A stretch of 64,000 nt of DNA from Endomychus coccineus (taxonomy: Eukaryota; Arthropoda; Insecta; Coleoptera; Endomychidae): assembly GCA_958510875.1 (NCBI GenBank), contig OY294069.1, positions 181,023,112-181,087,111 on the forward strand. Direction: 5' to 3'. The notes beneath the pieces were generated by a model that worked only from the letters and a program-made list of their open reading frames with translations, was not told the DNA's origin and made no database searches. Shown piece by piece: positions 1-11,852 of the stretch; position 1 is the first letter of the stretch, and every line of letters starts with the position of its first letter. The position numbers and the translations under genes are program-made.

Positions 1-3000
1 GAGGAAACGAAGGACTCTAATGACGACGCAGGCAATACCGATCCGGAATTGCTCACAGTACCAAGTTTGAAAGTGAAAAGAGAGAACATGGTGATGATCG
101 ACCCGAACGTCGAACAAGTGTCTCCCGTAATCGATTACGAAATCGAAAGTCCCGGTACGGTAATATATATGGACGTGAGCACTAGCGATAAAACTTACGA
201 AAACGGCGAAGAATCGCCGGAAGAAGCCGAAGAGTATTACGAGAAATCGCGACGAGAAAGCGACGAGGAGAAAGAGGGACCGAGACGGGACCCTCAGAAC
301 TCATTGGTCGGATTCCATCTGTCCTCCGATAAGAGTTTCCGAAACAAATGTACCATTTGCGACATCAATTTCTACACTTACACGTCGTTCGTGAGGCACA
401 CGCAAATCTTCAAGCATCACGCGTCGCACGGCGTCGATAATCAAGCCGCCGATATTCTTCTGTTGAGCGAAGCGGGACTGACGCACAAGTGCAGCGGTTG
501 CGACATGGAATTCGACTCGAAGCGCGACCTGGACGAGCATTTTACGCAGCACGCCGACGGCAACCCGTATCAGTGTTACGTGTGCGGCAAAGGTGAGTCA
601 CGTTTCTATCGTAACCGTTTCCTAATATAGTCCAGGCATTTCAGAAGGAAAATCGACGATTTTTGTCCGAATTTCCACGAGATCTAATTTTTGTCTATTC
701 TTCTTTTGACACGTTGAACACGATGGTGTAGTTTAAATTTGGACTAACCATGTGCTCGAAAAACTATGGCCATTTGTTTAAACCCAAATATGGTCATTTT
801 TCGATTTTTTACGTTTTGCCAATCATAGGTTTTAACCGCAGAAAGACCCGAAACCTATTTTGCTTTAAAAAATGAGGGTAGTCAGTGTGATCGATCATAG
901 TTTATTTTCTTTCTAGTACACTTTAAAACAGAAACTTGCCTTAAAGAAGAAATTGTATGCTTTTGGTTTTTGTGTTGTTAAGCGTGAACCCCAATAAGTG
1001 TGTTTAGCATAGAAGTCTCCGCCCACAATAAAATGTTCTCCTAACGTGTTTATGAAGGTCATCAAGATGTAAAGTTCGGTGTTTAATGATCCCAACTAGC
1101 CCACTACGATAATATACACTCAGGGATCGTAGTGAAACGTGGCCTTAGATTCATGATCGAATGGATTACCCTGAGCGCCAACTGCTTTAGCACAAAAAAG
1201 TAAGATCGAATCCACAATCAACAGTTTCAGGCACTACGAGGTGGATAAATGTTGCTGGATATTTCAGAGAAATAAAGACAAGTTTCAAATTATTATTCAT
1301 TGAAGGAATTTTAATTTAAACAAAATTATTTACAATCTTTGTGTACAGGATGGTCCAGTTTCGAAAGCGAAAAATTTACAGGCAGACAGATAACTAAAAA
1401 ATAATATCAGTTTGTACCATAAACTATATTCGAAAAATGCTTCGTTACAAAGATACAGGGTGTCAAAATTTTTATAAAAAAATCCAGATTTAATAATATC
1501 TTTAAAACTACTTTAAATATTTAAATGAAATTTGGCACGTTTGAATAGATAATTTAAATACATCTTTTTACGTGAAAAATATTATTTTACTTCCACCAGT
1601 GGCGTGCTCACAGACACATCTTCGGCTATTTTTCACAAAAAATATGATACGCCACTGGATTTTATTTCTAGAATCCTTGTTCAATTTACAACAATAAGGG
1701 CTCTTTATTTTTTTTTTCGTTTGACACATCGTTTGCCCCGCCAATGTTTTCTACACAAAAAAGGTACCCTTGGTCATAAGGTCCAAACTTGACCGTTTTC
1801 GAGAAAAATCAACTCTTATGTTGAAAAACATTGTCCGTTCTTTGAAATAAAATTTATTTTTTACCAATTAAACGAAATTTCTCTAAACAAGTAACAAAAC
1901 CAAAAAATTGACCATGTTTTTCAACATAAAGGTTGATTTTTCTCAAAAACGGTCAACTTTAGAGCTTATGACCAAGAGTACCTTTTTTGTGTAGAAAACA
2001 TTGGCGGTTCAAATGGGCATCTCAAAACTCTACTTTTTCCAGTGTCGTAGAAGTTGGGGAGAAAAACAACCACTACCCCTTCAAAATCTTCACCAATTAC
2101 GGATAAAAAAAAATTTTTTTTGCACAAAACATAGCTTACTTTGAGTAGAGATTGCTTACAAAAGCTGTTTTTTGTACGATAAACGGTTCCGGAGATATTC
2201 GCAAAAAACTAAATTTTTTTTTCAATTTCAACACACCCCCTCCCTGTATCTCGAAAACGAAGTGATTTAGAGAAAAATGTTATATGAAAGACCTCTATTA
2301 TTTTTATAAGTTCTATCGTTTACCGAAGTTATGAACGAAAAAATTGGAACATCCTGTATACAGAGTGTCCCAGGTTTTAGTAGCAGAACTTCAACAGTCG
2401 ATAGAAAATTTGATTTTGAGAAAAAAGTTCCTATTGACATATATGCACAGACGCTTAGTATTTTTGAGATACAGGGTGGTGTTGAAATTGAAAAAAAAAT
2501 TTTGTTTTCTGCGAATATCTCCGGAACCGTTTATCGTACAGAAAACAGCTTTTGCAAGCATTTTCTTCTCATAGTAAGCTATGTTTTGTGCGTTAAAAAA
2601 ATTTTCTTAGTCATAATTGGTGAAGATTTCGAAGGGGTAGTGGGTGTTTTTCTCCCTAACTTCTACGCCACTAGGAAAAGTACGGTTTTGAGGCATCCAT
2701 TCGAACCGCCAATGTTTTCTACTCTAGGTCATACGCTCTAAAGTTGACCGTTTTGGAGAAAAATCAACTTTTATGTTGAAAAACATGGTCAATTCTTACT
2801 AATTAAACAACATTTATTCAAACGTTCGAACAAGTAACAAAACCAAAAAATTGACCATGTTTTTCAACATAAAAGTTGATTTTTCTCGAAAACGGTCAAC
2901 TTTAGAGCTTATAACCTAGAGTATCTTTTTTGTGTAGAAAACATTGGCGGTTCAAATGGCCATCTCAAAACTCTACTTTTTCCAGTGGCGTAAAAGTTGG

Positions 3001-5411
3001 GGGAGAAAAACAACCACTACCCCTTCAAAATCTTCACCAATTACGGATAAAAAAAAAATTTTTTTTGCACAAAACATAGCTTACTTTGAGTAGAGATTGC
3101 TTACAAAAGCTGTTTTCTGTACGATGAACTGTTTCGGAGATATTCGCAAAAAACTAAATTTTTTTTCAATTTCAACACCCCCCTGTATCTCGAAAATGAA
3201 GTGATTTAGAGAAAAATTTTATATGAAAGACCTCTATTATTTTTATAAGTTCTATCGTTTACCGAAGTTATGAACGAAAAAATTGGAACATTCTGTATAC
3301 AGGGTGTCCCAGGTTTTAGTAGCAGAACTTCAACAGTCGGTAGAAAATTTGATTTTGAGAAAAAAGTTCCTATTGACATATATGCACAGACGCTTAGTAT
3401 TTTTGAGATACAGGGTGTTGAAATTGAAAAAAAAATTTCGTTTTCTGCGAATATCTCCGGAACCGTTTATCGTACAGAAAACAGCTTTTGCAAGCATTTT
3501 CTACTCATAGTAAGCTATGTTTTGTGCGTTAAAAAAATTTTCTTTGAAGATTTCGAAGGGGTAGTGGGTGTTTTTCTCCCTAACTTCTACGCCACTGGGA
3601 AAAGTACGGTTTTGAGACAACCATTCGAACCGCCAATGTTTTCTACACAAAAAAGGTACTCTAGGTCATAAGCTCTAAAGTTGACCGTTTTCGAGAAAAA
3701 TCAACTTTTATGTTGAAAAACATGGTCAATTCTTACTAATTAAACAAAATTTATTCAAACGTTAGAACAAGTAACAAAACCAAAAAATTGACCATGTTTT
3801 TCAACATAAAAGTTGATTTTTCTCGAAAACGGTCAACTTTAGAGCTTATGACCTAGAGTACCTTTTTTGTGTACAAAACATTGGCGGTTCGAATGGTTGT
3901 CTCAAAACCGTACTTTTCCCAGTGGCGTAGAAGTTGGGGAGATAAACAACCACTACCCCTTCAAAATCTTCACCAATTATGTCTAAACAAAAAATTTTTA
4001 TCACACAAAACATAGCTTACTATGAGTAGAAGATGCTTACAAAAGCTGTTTTCTGTACGATAAACGGTTCCGGAGATATTTGCAAAAAAGGAATTTTTCT
4101 TTTCAATTTCAACACCGTATCTCGAAAACGAAGCTTTCTACGACATATGTTTATAGGAACTTTTCTTCTTAAAAACATCTGTTCTATCTCCTGTTGGAGT
4201 TTGTCTACAAAAAACTGACTCACCCTGTATATCCTGCACATACACTTACACTAACAGAGAAAAATTGTCACTAATACGTGCATCAAATTGGCCAATTGAT
4301 ATTCAATGTATAAAGAATTTCTGTGAATTTAAGAATAAAATATTCAATGTTATTGTTCAATGGGAACCATACACGGTTAATGAATACTTGAATAAGTAAG
4401 TTTTTGTCTTTGTATTTTATTTTAAATTCCTCCTGTATTGTTCGACTTGTTTTCTTAATATCTTGTTATTATTTTGCAACAATTATTATTGAGAAAATAA
4501 ATTTACTTCACTTTTACTTTACTTTACTTTAGACAGTGTAAGAGGCTAGCGTTACAAAGAGACGATAAGTGTCAACATTTTCTTAAATAAAACAAACATT
4601 CCATTTATTTAGTGACGATATGTCTCTTTCATTCCAAATTGAAGTTATATGACGCTAAAAAACAGTGTGAAATTTTCCTGTTTCAGGCTTCATGGAATAC
4701 GACAAGCTGCAAATTCACGTGCACGCGCACAACCAGAAAGAAACCGACACCTCCAAATGTAACCATTGCGGCGTCACCTACAAACGTTCGCAACTTCAGA
4801 AGCATCTGCGCGCGCATCTAAGCGAAATAACCGAGTTCATTCCCGCCGAGGATTACAACTGTTACCCGTGCACCTCGTGCGACAAAGTGTTCAATTCGGA
4901 ACCCGGTCTGAAGATGCACCGCACCATTCAATGCAACTATCCGTACCTGTGCGCCTATTGCGGCAAAGGTCACTCGTCCGAAACCAAGCTAAACTCGCAC
5001 GTGAAAACGCACCTCGACGTCGAGGGATCGCGACATTTCGCCTGCTCGACCTGCAACAAAACGTTCTCTTACCACGCGGATTTGCGACGACACCAGCTCC
5101 TCCACACGCCCAACGATCCGCAAAACTGTCCGTTATGTCCGAAATCGTTCGAAACGTCGAAACAACTGAAATTCCACCTGCAGAAACGGCACGACACGTC
5201 CGGCGGCACGGACGGCAAACCGTACGTTTGTACGTATTGCAAGAAGCGTTTCGCGCTCGCCAGTTCGCTCAAGGCGCACGAGCCCACTCACGCGGCCGTC
5301 AACGTGCGGTACATGTGCGACGTTTGCGACAAAGGTTTCTACAATTTCGGCATGTACACGAAACACATGGAAAATCATCTGCATGCGAAAGGTACCGCCA
5401 AAGGGACGTAG
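1..5411 (+). CDS. C2H2 zinc-finger protein, 3' part (two exons, 5' end outside window)
   Basis: Exons are 1-592 and 4687-5411. The frame is open from base 1, so the gene starts upstream. The donor after 592 (AAAG/GTGAGT) and the acceptor before 4687 (TTTCAG) join in phase 1 and complete a finger across the junction, which strongly supports the splice. The visible part is 438 residues: an acidic, Glu/Asp-rich N-terminal stretch with a VKRE sumoylation-like site, then ten Cys2His2-type fingers, two in the first exon, one across the splice and seven in the second. One finger (CTSCDKVF..) ends in Cys rather than His. Linkers are mostly not TGEKP. Such proteins are nuclear, sequence-specific DNA-binding regulators (family knowledge); target and orthologue are unknown. 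Coding DNA is clearly GC-richer than the intron. No alternative function is likely. Confidence 0.9.
593..1345 (+). other. 5' part of zinc-finger intron, no element recognised
   Basis: AT-rich intron sequence downstream of the donor. Small ORFs here have no coding character. No RNA gene or transposon was recognised. The segment ends where the first CAGGG/CAGGA-type terminus begins. Confidence 0.5.
1346..2356. repeat. Foldback (CAGGGTGT) element 1 in zinc-finger intron
   Basis: First of three end-to-end elements. The right part (about 1790-2356) has the family's inner palindrome, with arms around TTGACCGTTTTCGAGAAAAA and its complement, and ends CCTG before TATA. The left arm is diverged. It starts either at TACAGGATGG (1346) or at TACAGGGTGTC (1456), so the left boundary is uncertain. 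There is no coding capacity: short ORFs recur in every copy only because the repeat does. Confidence 0.6.
2361..3295. repeat. Foldback (CAGGGTGT) element 2 in zinc-finger intron
   Basis: About 935 bp, starting CAGAGTGTCCCAGG and ending ATTCTG before TA. The two halves are inverted copies, so the single strand could fold into a hairpin hundreds of base pairs long. The left terminus is of the CCCAGGTTTTAGTAG type. The right terminus is of the GTTATGAACGAAAAAATTGG type, so the outer arms come from two subfamilies. Neighbouring elements are separated only by TATA, consistent with insertion into TA. Confidence 0.75.
3300..4227. repeat. Foldback (CAGGGTGT) element 3 in zinc-finger intron
   Basis: About 928 bp, bounded by CAGGGTGTCCC and CACCCTG with TA on each side. 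Left and right halves are inverted copies, including the motif CGGTTCCGGAGATATT and its complement. It lies head-to-tail with element 2. This is a non-autonomous hairpin element; the TA flanks and CAGGGTGT end suggest mobilisation by the mariner-like element type at 9525-11852 (inference). Confidence 0.75.
4228..4686 (+). other. 3' part of zinc-finger intron
   Basis: AT-rich sequence between the last foldback element and the second exon. It includes a short CTTTA-type simple repeat near 4507-4531 and the pyrimidine tract and CAG acceptor at 4674-4686. Nothing else was recognised. Confidence 0.6.
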
Positions 5412-5871
5412 CAAGCTGAGCGATGTATCGTTTTGGGGAGGTGAATTGTTGTGGCTGTCTCATTTAAGTTTCCAGGTTGGTACCGGTAGCTCTTACACTG
5501 ATTTTGTATTTAGACCAGACGGCGGAAATTTTTACCTGCATTTTCCGGGCGGTAGCAATGTTTCAATTCATTCTTTAGTGGAGACAGTCTACGGAAAAAT
5601 GAGGCGACGTTCGTAAAATTTGATAGAGGTTGGGGAGGTGGAAAAAGTTGTTCCTCATGATAAGAATAATGATATTCCTCCACAATTTTCAACAAGTTTC
5701 TGGGCTTTTTTTTAGGTCAGTTTTGAAGTTTTAATTTTTTTGAACCCCTTAAACTTCTGACTAAGGTTTGGGAGTTGGACACTTTTATTGTCCATGTTCA
5801 AGGAAGCTTTGGTTCAAATTTGGAGTGTTTGCGATCATTACTCCCTCTAGAATAGACATATTGTTATGATT
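5412..5871 (+). other. Likely 3' UTR and downstream flank of the zinc-finger gene
   Basis: Sequence after the zinc-finger stop. There is no clear AATAAA before the LTR insertion at 5872. An AATAAA at about 5885 lies just inside that insertion, so the poly(A) site is uncertain. No coding region was recognised. Confidence 0.4.
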
Positions 5872-6585
5872 TCATTTCCTAAACAATAAAATGATAAAAT
5901 TAGAACTTACCAAACATTGAAAAGCAGAAAAGATTAATAAAAAGATATTATATGGAATTAAAAACAATGTTAAAAGTTAAATAATAGTAGGTATAATATA
6001 ATGAACAATGTAAAACATAATAAACAACAATGTAATTAGAATAAAAGTGTAAAACAAAAATTTCAGTGAAAGTGAATAAACGTACAGTGTTACGAAGGCA
6101 GAAATCATAATTAAAATGATTACAAAAACTATCATGAGATAGCACAAACTATTGAAAAATGTTGTAGATATAAGTTAGGATTAGTAAATTTGAGTTATGT
6201 AATGTTAAAGAAATGTTATTGATATATTATATTATGCATTAGTTTTTAATAATGACAACTGTCAAATTTATAATAATTATAGGAATAATCATATTAATAA
6301 TAACCTTATCATAGGTTATCTTATACCAAAGTGTGTGGAAAAATGTAGGCAATATGAATTTAAAAAGAAGGAATCAATATCATTTAAAATAAGTTGAAAA
6401 TCTCCAATAATTAAAAATTTAAAGAATACTAAATTCTGATTGGTCGATGCAATTTTATAAACGTCAGACTAGTAACAATGTAATAGTTCTGTCAGTTTTC
6501 AACAATCAACAAAGCATTCTTGATAGGTAAAAAAAAGCACCTCATTGGTTAATTTTGAAAAGACTTAGCGTCGGTTTTGAAGGCC

Positions 6586-6594
6586 TATAAAAGG
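6586..6594 (+). promoter_or_regulatory. TATA box of left LTR copy
   Basis: TATAAAAGG inside the LTR, conserved with the copy at 61482. It is followed about 30 bases on by the conserved GTTAGCCATCAAC, the likely start region. Confidence 0.5.
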
Positions 6595-8183
6595 ATTCTG
6601 AAGACAAGCCAAGTTAGTTAGCCATCAACATCTGAAGAGTCAAGGTACTCAAGCTAATCAAAAATTTCCATAACCTTAGTTTTTGGATAAACATCGGTGA
6701 ACCCAAGTGTTCCAGTAGCTTCATAAGGTTGGAAGTAACCGAAGCAAATAAGTAATTTATACAAGTCAAGTAGTGTTCCCAGTCTTCGAACAAAGTTTTT
6801 AAAAGTTATTATAACCATAATTCACAAGTAGCATCGTATAATAGTTAGTCTTCGACAACGTTCCAAGACATCAATTAAGGTTTTATATCTTTTGAAAAAG
6901 AATAAGACAAGTTAACAATTATCAACAGTTCCTGATTTCTAAAGAAGTAACCACATTGTTTACCTGTGATTTGTGTAATAGCAGAGCAATTGTGTACCTA
7001 CAAGTAAAGTGAATTATCAAATTAATAAGAAAATCAAGCCAAGTGAACATTGCCTACATTTTTAAAAACATATTCTTGGACATAAACGTAAGTTTATTTG
7101 TTATTTCTCCATTGTATTATTATCTGTCTGTAAATCTGAAAGAAAGATTGTAGATTATAACTTTGTAAACAAAGATAAATAGTAAATAATTTTGAGGTTA
7201 GATCATAGATCTATTTGAACATAAAATTGTTAAAATTGATACCTGAGATAAAAATAGAGTCATAGAAATTTAAATATAAAAGTTTTTAACATTCAAAGAA
7301 CATTGTGTTTAATTCCATAGATATAAAATAAAAAGGTAAAAGTTCATTATTCAAATCATTAGATTTTTCAAATCAAAACAAACATAAGATTTAAAATACA
7401 AATAAAAGCTAGCCGGAAGAATTAATAATAATTCATAATTAAAATATAAATCAAAAGAGCCTTTTATAATAATTTTTTTTTCATTGAATACTAACTTTTA
7501 ATATTTAAATTTCTATGACTCTAATTTATCTCGTGTATTAACTTCTACAATGTTGTGTTCAAATAGATCTATGATCTAACCTCAAAATTATTTCGATTTA
7601 TCTTTGTTTACATTACAAAGTTATAATCTACAATCTTTCTTTCATATTTACAGACAGATAATAATACAATGGAGAAACAATAAATAAACTTACGTTTAGT
7701 TTATATCCAAGAATATGTTTAAAATGTAGGCAATGTTCACTTGGCTTGATTTTCTTATTAATTTGATATTCACTTCATCAGAACACAATTACTTTGCTAT
7801 TCACAAAACACAGGTAAACAATGTTGTTACTTCTTTAGAAATCAGGAACTGTTGATAATTGTTAACTTGTCTTATTCTTTTTCAAAAGATATAAAACCTT
7901 AAATGATGTCTTGGAACGTTGTCGAAGACTAACTATTATACGATGCTACTTGTGAATTATGGTTATAATAACTTTTAAAAACTTTGTTCGAAGACTGGGA
8001 ATACTACTTGACTTGTATAAATTACTTATTTGTTTCGGTTACTTTCAACCTTACGAAGCTACTGGAACACTTGGGTTCACCGATGTTTATCCAAAAACTA
8101 AGGTTATGGAAATTTTATGATTAGCTTGAGTACCTTGACTCTTCAGATGTTGATGGCTAACTGCATTGGCTTGTCTTCAGATG

Positions 8184-8192
8184 CCTTTTATA
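8184..8192 (-). promoter_or_regulatory. TATA box of right, inverted LTR copy
   Basis: The reverse complement of CCTTTTATA gives the same TATAAAAGG as the other two LTR copies. It would fire in the opposite direction to the left copy. Confidence 0.45.
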
Positions 8193-8916
8193 GGCCTTCA
8201 AAACCGACGCTAAGTATTTTCAAAATTAACCAATGAGGTGCTTAGTTTACCTATCAAGAATGCTTTGTTGATTGTTGCAAACTGACAGAACTATGACATT
8301 GTTACTAGTCTGACGTCTATAAAATCGCCTCGACCAATCAGAACTTAGTATTCTTTAAATTTTTAATTATTGGAGATTTTCATCTTATTTTAAATGATAA
8401 TGATTCCTTCTTTTTAAATTCATATTGCCTACATTTTTCCACACACTTTGGTATAAGATAACCTATGATTAGGTTATTATTAATATGATTATTCCTATAA
8501 TTATTATAAATTTGACAGTTGTCATTATTAAAAACTAATACATAATATAATATATCAATAACATTTCTTTAACATTATATAATTCAAATTTACTAATCCT
8601 AACTTATATCTACAACATTTTTCAATAGTTCGTGTTATCTCATGATAGTTTTTGTAATCATTTTAATTATGATTTCTGCCTTCGTAACACTGTACGTTTA
8701 TTCACTTTCACTGAAGTTCTTGTTTTACACTTTTATTATAATTACATTGTTGTTTATTATATTTTACATTGTTCATTATATTATACTAACTATTATTTAA
8801 CTTTTAACATTGTATTTTAATTCCATATAATATCTTTTTATTAATCTTTTCTGATTTTCAATGTTCGGTAAGTTCTAATTTTATCATTTTATTGTTTAGG
8901 AAATGAAATCATAACA

Positions 8917-9400
8917 ATATGTTCGGCTGACGTTGATTTTTCATCATTATTTTTCTTTACATGGGCAGAATGTTTCTTATACCGAATTAAAATATTCCTT
9001 CTAGTTTGACCCACATAGCATTTTGAACACGACTCAAAACAGATTTTGTAAATCCTGAATTTGTCGAAGTCGGAAACGTCATCAAAGGTGTTGTCTAAAC
9101 GGTTTTTAGCTTAGTCTTACATCTATAAACTGGTTTTATTACAAATATAGAAAACAAATTATGGAATCTATTAATTAGTTGGCTACGGTCCACTTTCCTT
9201 TTTTGTTTAGAAATGAAATTATTGATTAAAGATTTGTCATAACCATTGTTCAACTATAGTTTTTATACAGTATACTAGACAATGAATAGGTGCTTTGCTT
9301 AAGACATATTAACAGAATCTAAATGAATAGAGTTACTTATTTTTATAATTTAAATATGAAGTATAGCTAAATCCGGAATTTGTTTTCTTGTTAAGAATTA
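8917..9400 (-). pseudogene. Penelope-like element relic (GIY-YIG region)
   Basis: The - strand resembles PLE 2 at 19595-20160 base for base in long stretches, including the region for the Cys pair and GQTRR-like start of the GIY-YIG nuclease (TAGTTTGACCCACATAGCAT on +). The reading frame is broken by stops and indels. The palindromic LTR ends exactly where this similarity begins, so the LTR probably inserted into the PLE, although the left flank at 5871 was not recognised as PLE. No function remains. Confidence 0.65.
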
Positions 9401-9524
9401 ACTTGAAAAAAATCGAATTTTTCAAAACTGGAAATTCGAAATTGAAAAAAAAACTTACATCACCTATCCTATCTAATACACTGAAAATATTGGAGACAAT
9501 ACCTACCACAATCAACACAATATA

Positions 9525-11852
9525 CAGGGTGTCCTCGAACTGCGTGGCTAAAATAAAACCGAAGATTCTTTGATTCGAAAAAAATTTGATGAGCCTTTTT
9601 ACTTTTCCCTCAAGTGTCTTGTTTACCCGGTAGAGGGCTTCAAAGTTGCAAAAATAATTTTGTTTTTTTGGTATAACTTGAGAACGTGATGGAGGACTTT
9701 TACAATATTTGGCAGGTGAGTTACTGTCAATAATATCCGTTTTTGAGAGCGGAGCATAGAGCCTTAGAGACCATAGAAATGGCTCAAACTTGAGGATGTA
9801 ACGGGAAAAGTGTCCAGAACTTTTTTGTGGTCGATGTAATTCACTCTATATTTTTTATGTAGAGAGCTTATCTAATTTGAAAACTTTTCTTACTCTTAGA
9901 AAATTTTGATAAAATCAACGGATTAGCTTGAAAAAAATAATTTTCGAGTCTCTGCAATTTTGGCTTCCTAATTTTACTTGATTAAAATACCTTAGTTGCC
10001 TTTGCTTTTCTAATGTCATTTTGGCATTTGGAGAATTTATTCTCAAAACTGTCAGTTTTTACTTTGCTTTCCGTAAAAATTTTATAAAAATATGGCTCAA
10101 AATTTCACTAACACTGAAATGGTTAATATCTCGGTAAAACACGAATAATAAAAACAATATAAATGGGGAAACGATGTGATTATTTAGGAAAAACAAATGC
10201 TAAATTAAAAGAAACAACAAAACTTTTTGGGAAATCGCTAAGGCATCAATTGTTCGAAATGTTGCCCATTTTCCTGAATACACAAATTAATTCGTTTCAA
10301 GAAATTGGATTGAACTCTGGCTAGTACTTCAGGATCGTTCTTCAATAAATCCGCTTCATGATTAATTCGTTGCAACAATTCCTCTCGTGTGTTTACTGGA
10401 GCTGCATAAACTTTCGACTTCAAAGCGCCCCATAGAAAGAAGTCGCAGGGCGTCAAATCAGGGGAGCGGGCCGGCCAGTTCACTGGTGCATCGTGTCCTC
10501 TACCTATCCAGCGATCTGGATATTCCGCATTCAAATGTCGCCTCACAGCTAATGTGAAATGAGGAGGTGCACCATCATGGATAAACCAGGCCACGACGAA
10601 TGTGTAAGGGCAAGTCTTCCAACAGTTCAAGTAGCCTTTGTTCCAAAAAGTTCAAGTAGTTCTCCCCGTGCAATCGATCGGGTATAACGGTAGGGCCAAT
10701 AATAAAGTTATCCACAATTCCAACGCAAACATTGATTTTAGTTTGATTCTGAAAATATGTAACTTCCGTTTCATGAGAATTTTCATCAGCATAGAAATGT
10801 TCATTATGGAGGTTAAAAAGACCACATCTCGTGAAAGTATCTTCGTCCGTGAACAGAATTCTTCTACAAAAATTGGGGTTTGCGTTTTGTCTTTGGACAA
10901 TAAGCCGACAGAAATCTAGCCGATGACCTGGATCCATGGGCAATAAGTCTTGAAATGTTTTAATATGATAGGGATACAACAGTTCTTCTTTCAGTACATT
11001 ATGAACTAATGATTTTGAGGCTCCAATACGAAGTCCCAAACGCAGTGTGCTTATCCCAGGTTCAGTTTCAACCGCTTCCAGTATCGCTTCTTCGAGCTCT
11101 AACGTCCTTCTTGTCCGTCTGCGTCCAGTTTCTCTGCGATTTGCTTCAAATTTGCCAGTTTCGCGAAGGTTTGCCGATTTGGAATTCTGCGATGCGGATA
11201 TCTTTCCCTTCTCCGGCCATTGCAACGACAAAGTCCATAAATCAATAATATATCAACCATTTCAGTGTTAGTGAAATTTTGAGCCATAATTTTATAAAAT
11301 TTTTACGGAAAGCAAAGTAAAAACTGACAGTTTTGAGAATAAATTCTTCAAATGCCAAAATGACATTAGAAAAGCAAAGGCAACTAAGGTATTTTAATCA
11401 AGTAAAATTAGTAAGCCAAAATTGCAGACTCGAAAATTAATTTTTTCAAGCTAATCCGTTGATTTTATCAAAATTTTCTAAGAGTAAGAAAAGTTTTCAA
11501 ATTAGATAAGCTATCTACATAAAAAATATCGAGTGAATTACATTGACCACAAAAAAGTTCTGGACACTTTTCCCGTTACATCCTCAAGTTTGAGCCATTT
11601 CTATGGTCTCTAAGGCTCTGTGCTCCACTCTCAAAAATGGCCATTATTGACAGTAACTCACCTGCTAAATATTGTAAAAGTTCTTCATCACGTTCTCAAG
11701 TTATACCGAAAAAACAAAATTATTTTTGCAATTTTGAAGCCCTCTACCGGGTAAACAAGACACTTGAGGCAAAAGTAAAAAGGCTCATCAACTTTTTTTC
11801 GAATCAAAGAATCTTCGGTTTTATTTTGGCCACGCAGTTCGAGGACACCCTG
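9525..11852 (-). mobile_element. Mariner/Tc1-like transposon with about 600-bp terminal inverted repeats
   Basis: Termini are CAGGGTGTCCTCGAACTGCG at 9525 and the complement ending at 11852, with TA on each side (9523-9524, 11853-11854). The inverted repeats run about 600 bp inward, far longer than the 20-30 bp usual for mariner. They include the first codons of the transposase, so an inverted copy of that start also lies near 10092. The transposase relic is on the - strand. TA targets and a DDE-type transposase place it in the IS630-Tc1-mariner group (family knowledge). Confidence 0.85.
10238..11287 (-). pseudogene. Mariner/Tc1-like transposase, frameshifted
   Basis: Three overlapping - strand frames together cover a nearly full transposase: 11287-11099 (N-terminus, starts MAQNFTNTEM), 11231-10575 (helix-turn-helix region and first catalytic Asp in LFTDEDTF), and 10630-10238 (second Asp in IHDGAPPHF, third Asp in WPARSPDLTPCDFFLWG). 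Two frameshifts, near 11230 and near 10590, break it. About 43 residues separate the second and third acidic residues when the Asp of PCDFF is taken as third, against 34 in classical mariner. It is presumably inactive; whether intact copies exist elsewhere cannot be seen. Confidence 0.85.

Larger units (their letters stand above)
5872..8916. mobile_element. Head-to-head LTR palindrome (two inverted LTR copies)
   Basis: Positions 5872 to about 7481 hold a + copy and about 7490 to 8916 a - copy of the LTR also seen at 60757-62404. The termini are TGTTATGATTTC and, at the far end, GAAATCATAACA. The flanks ATAT (5868-5871) and ATAT (8917-8920) could be a 4-bp target duplication. The + copy reaches nearly the full LTR; the - copy lacks roughly its last 200 bases. 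No gag, pol or internal region lies between them. Each half has a TATAAAAGG box. What is seen is the inverted arrangement; insertion as one unit is inference from the shared termini and flanks. Confidence 0.7.

Noticed and set aside
2331..3671. Open frames of 130-140 codons at 2331-2741 and 3270-3671 that look alike
   Set aside because: They are the same stretch of the foldback repeat read twice. Composition is that of the repeat and no domain is present.
4766..5419. Long frame overlapping the second zinc-finger exon in another phase, plus - strand frames there
   Set aside because: Shadow frames of the GC-rich zinc-finger exon; the zinc-finger frame explains the region fully.
5948..8820. Similar 60-residue frames at 5948-6145 and 8632-8820 (and 60845-61045)
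   Set aside because: They are the same part of the LTR in its three copies and have no coding signal.
10638..11271. + strand frames across the mariner-like element
   Set aside because: Antisense shadows of the transposase relic on -.
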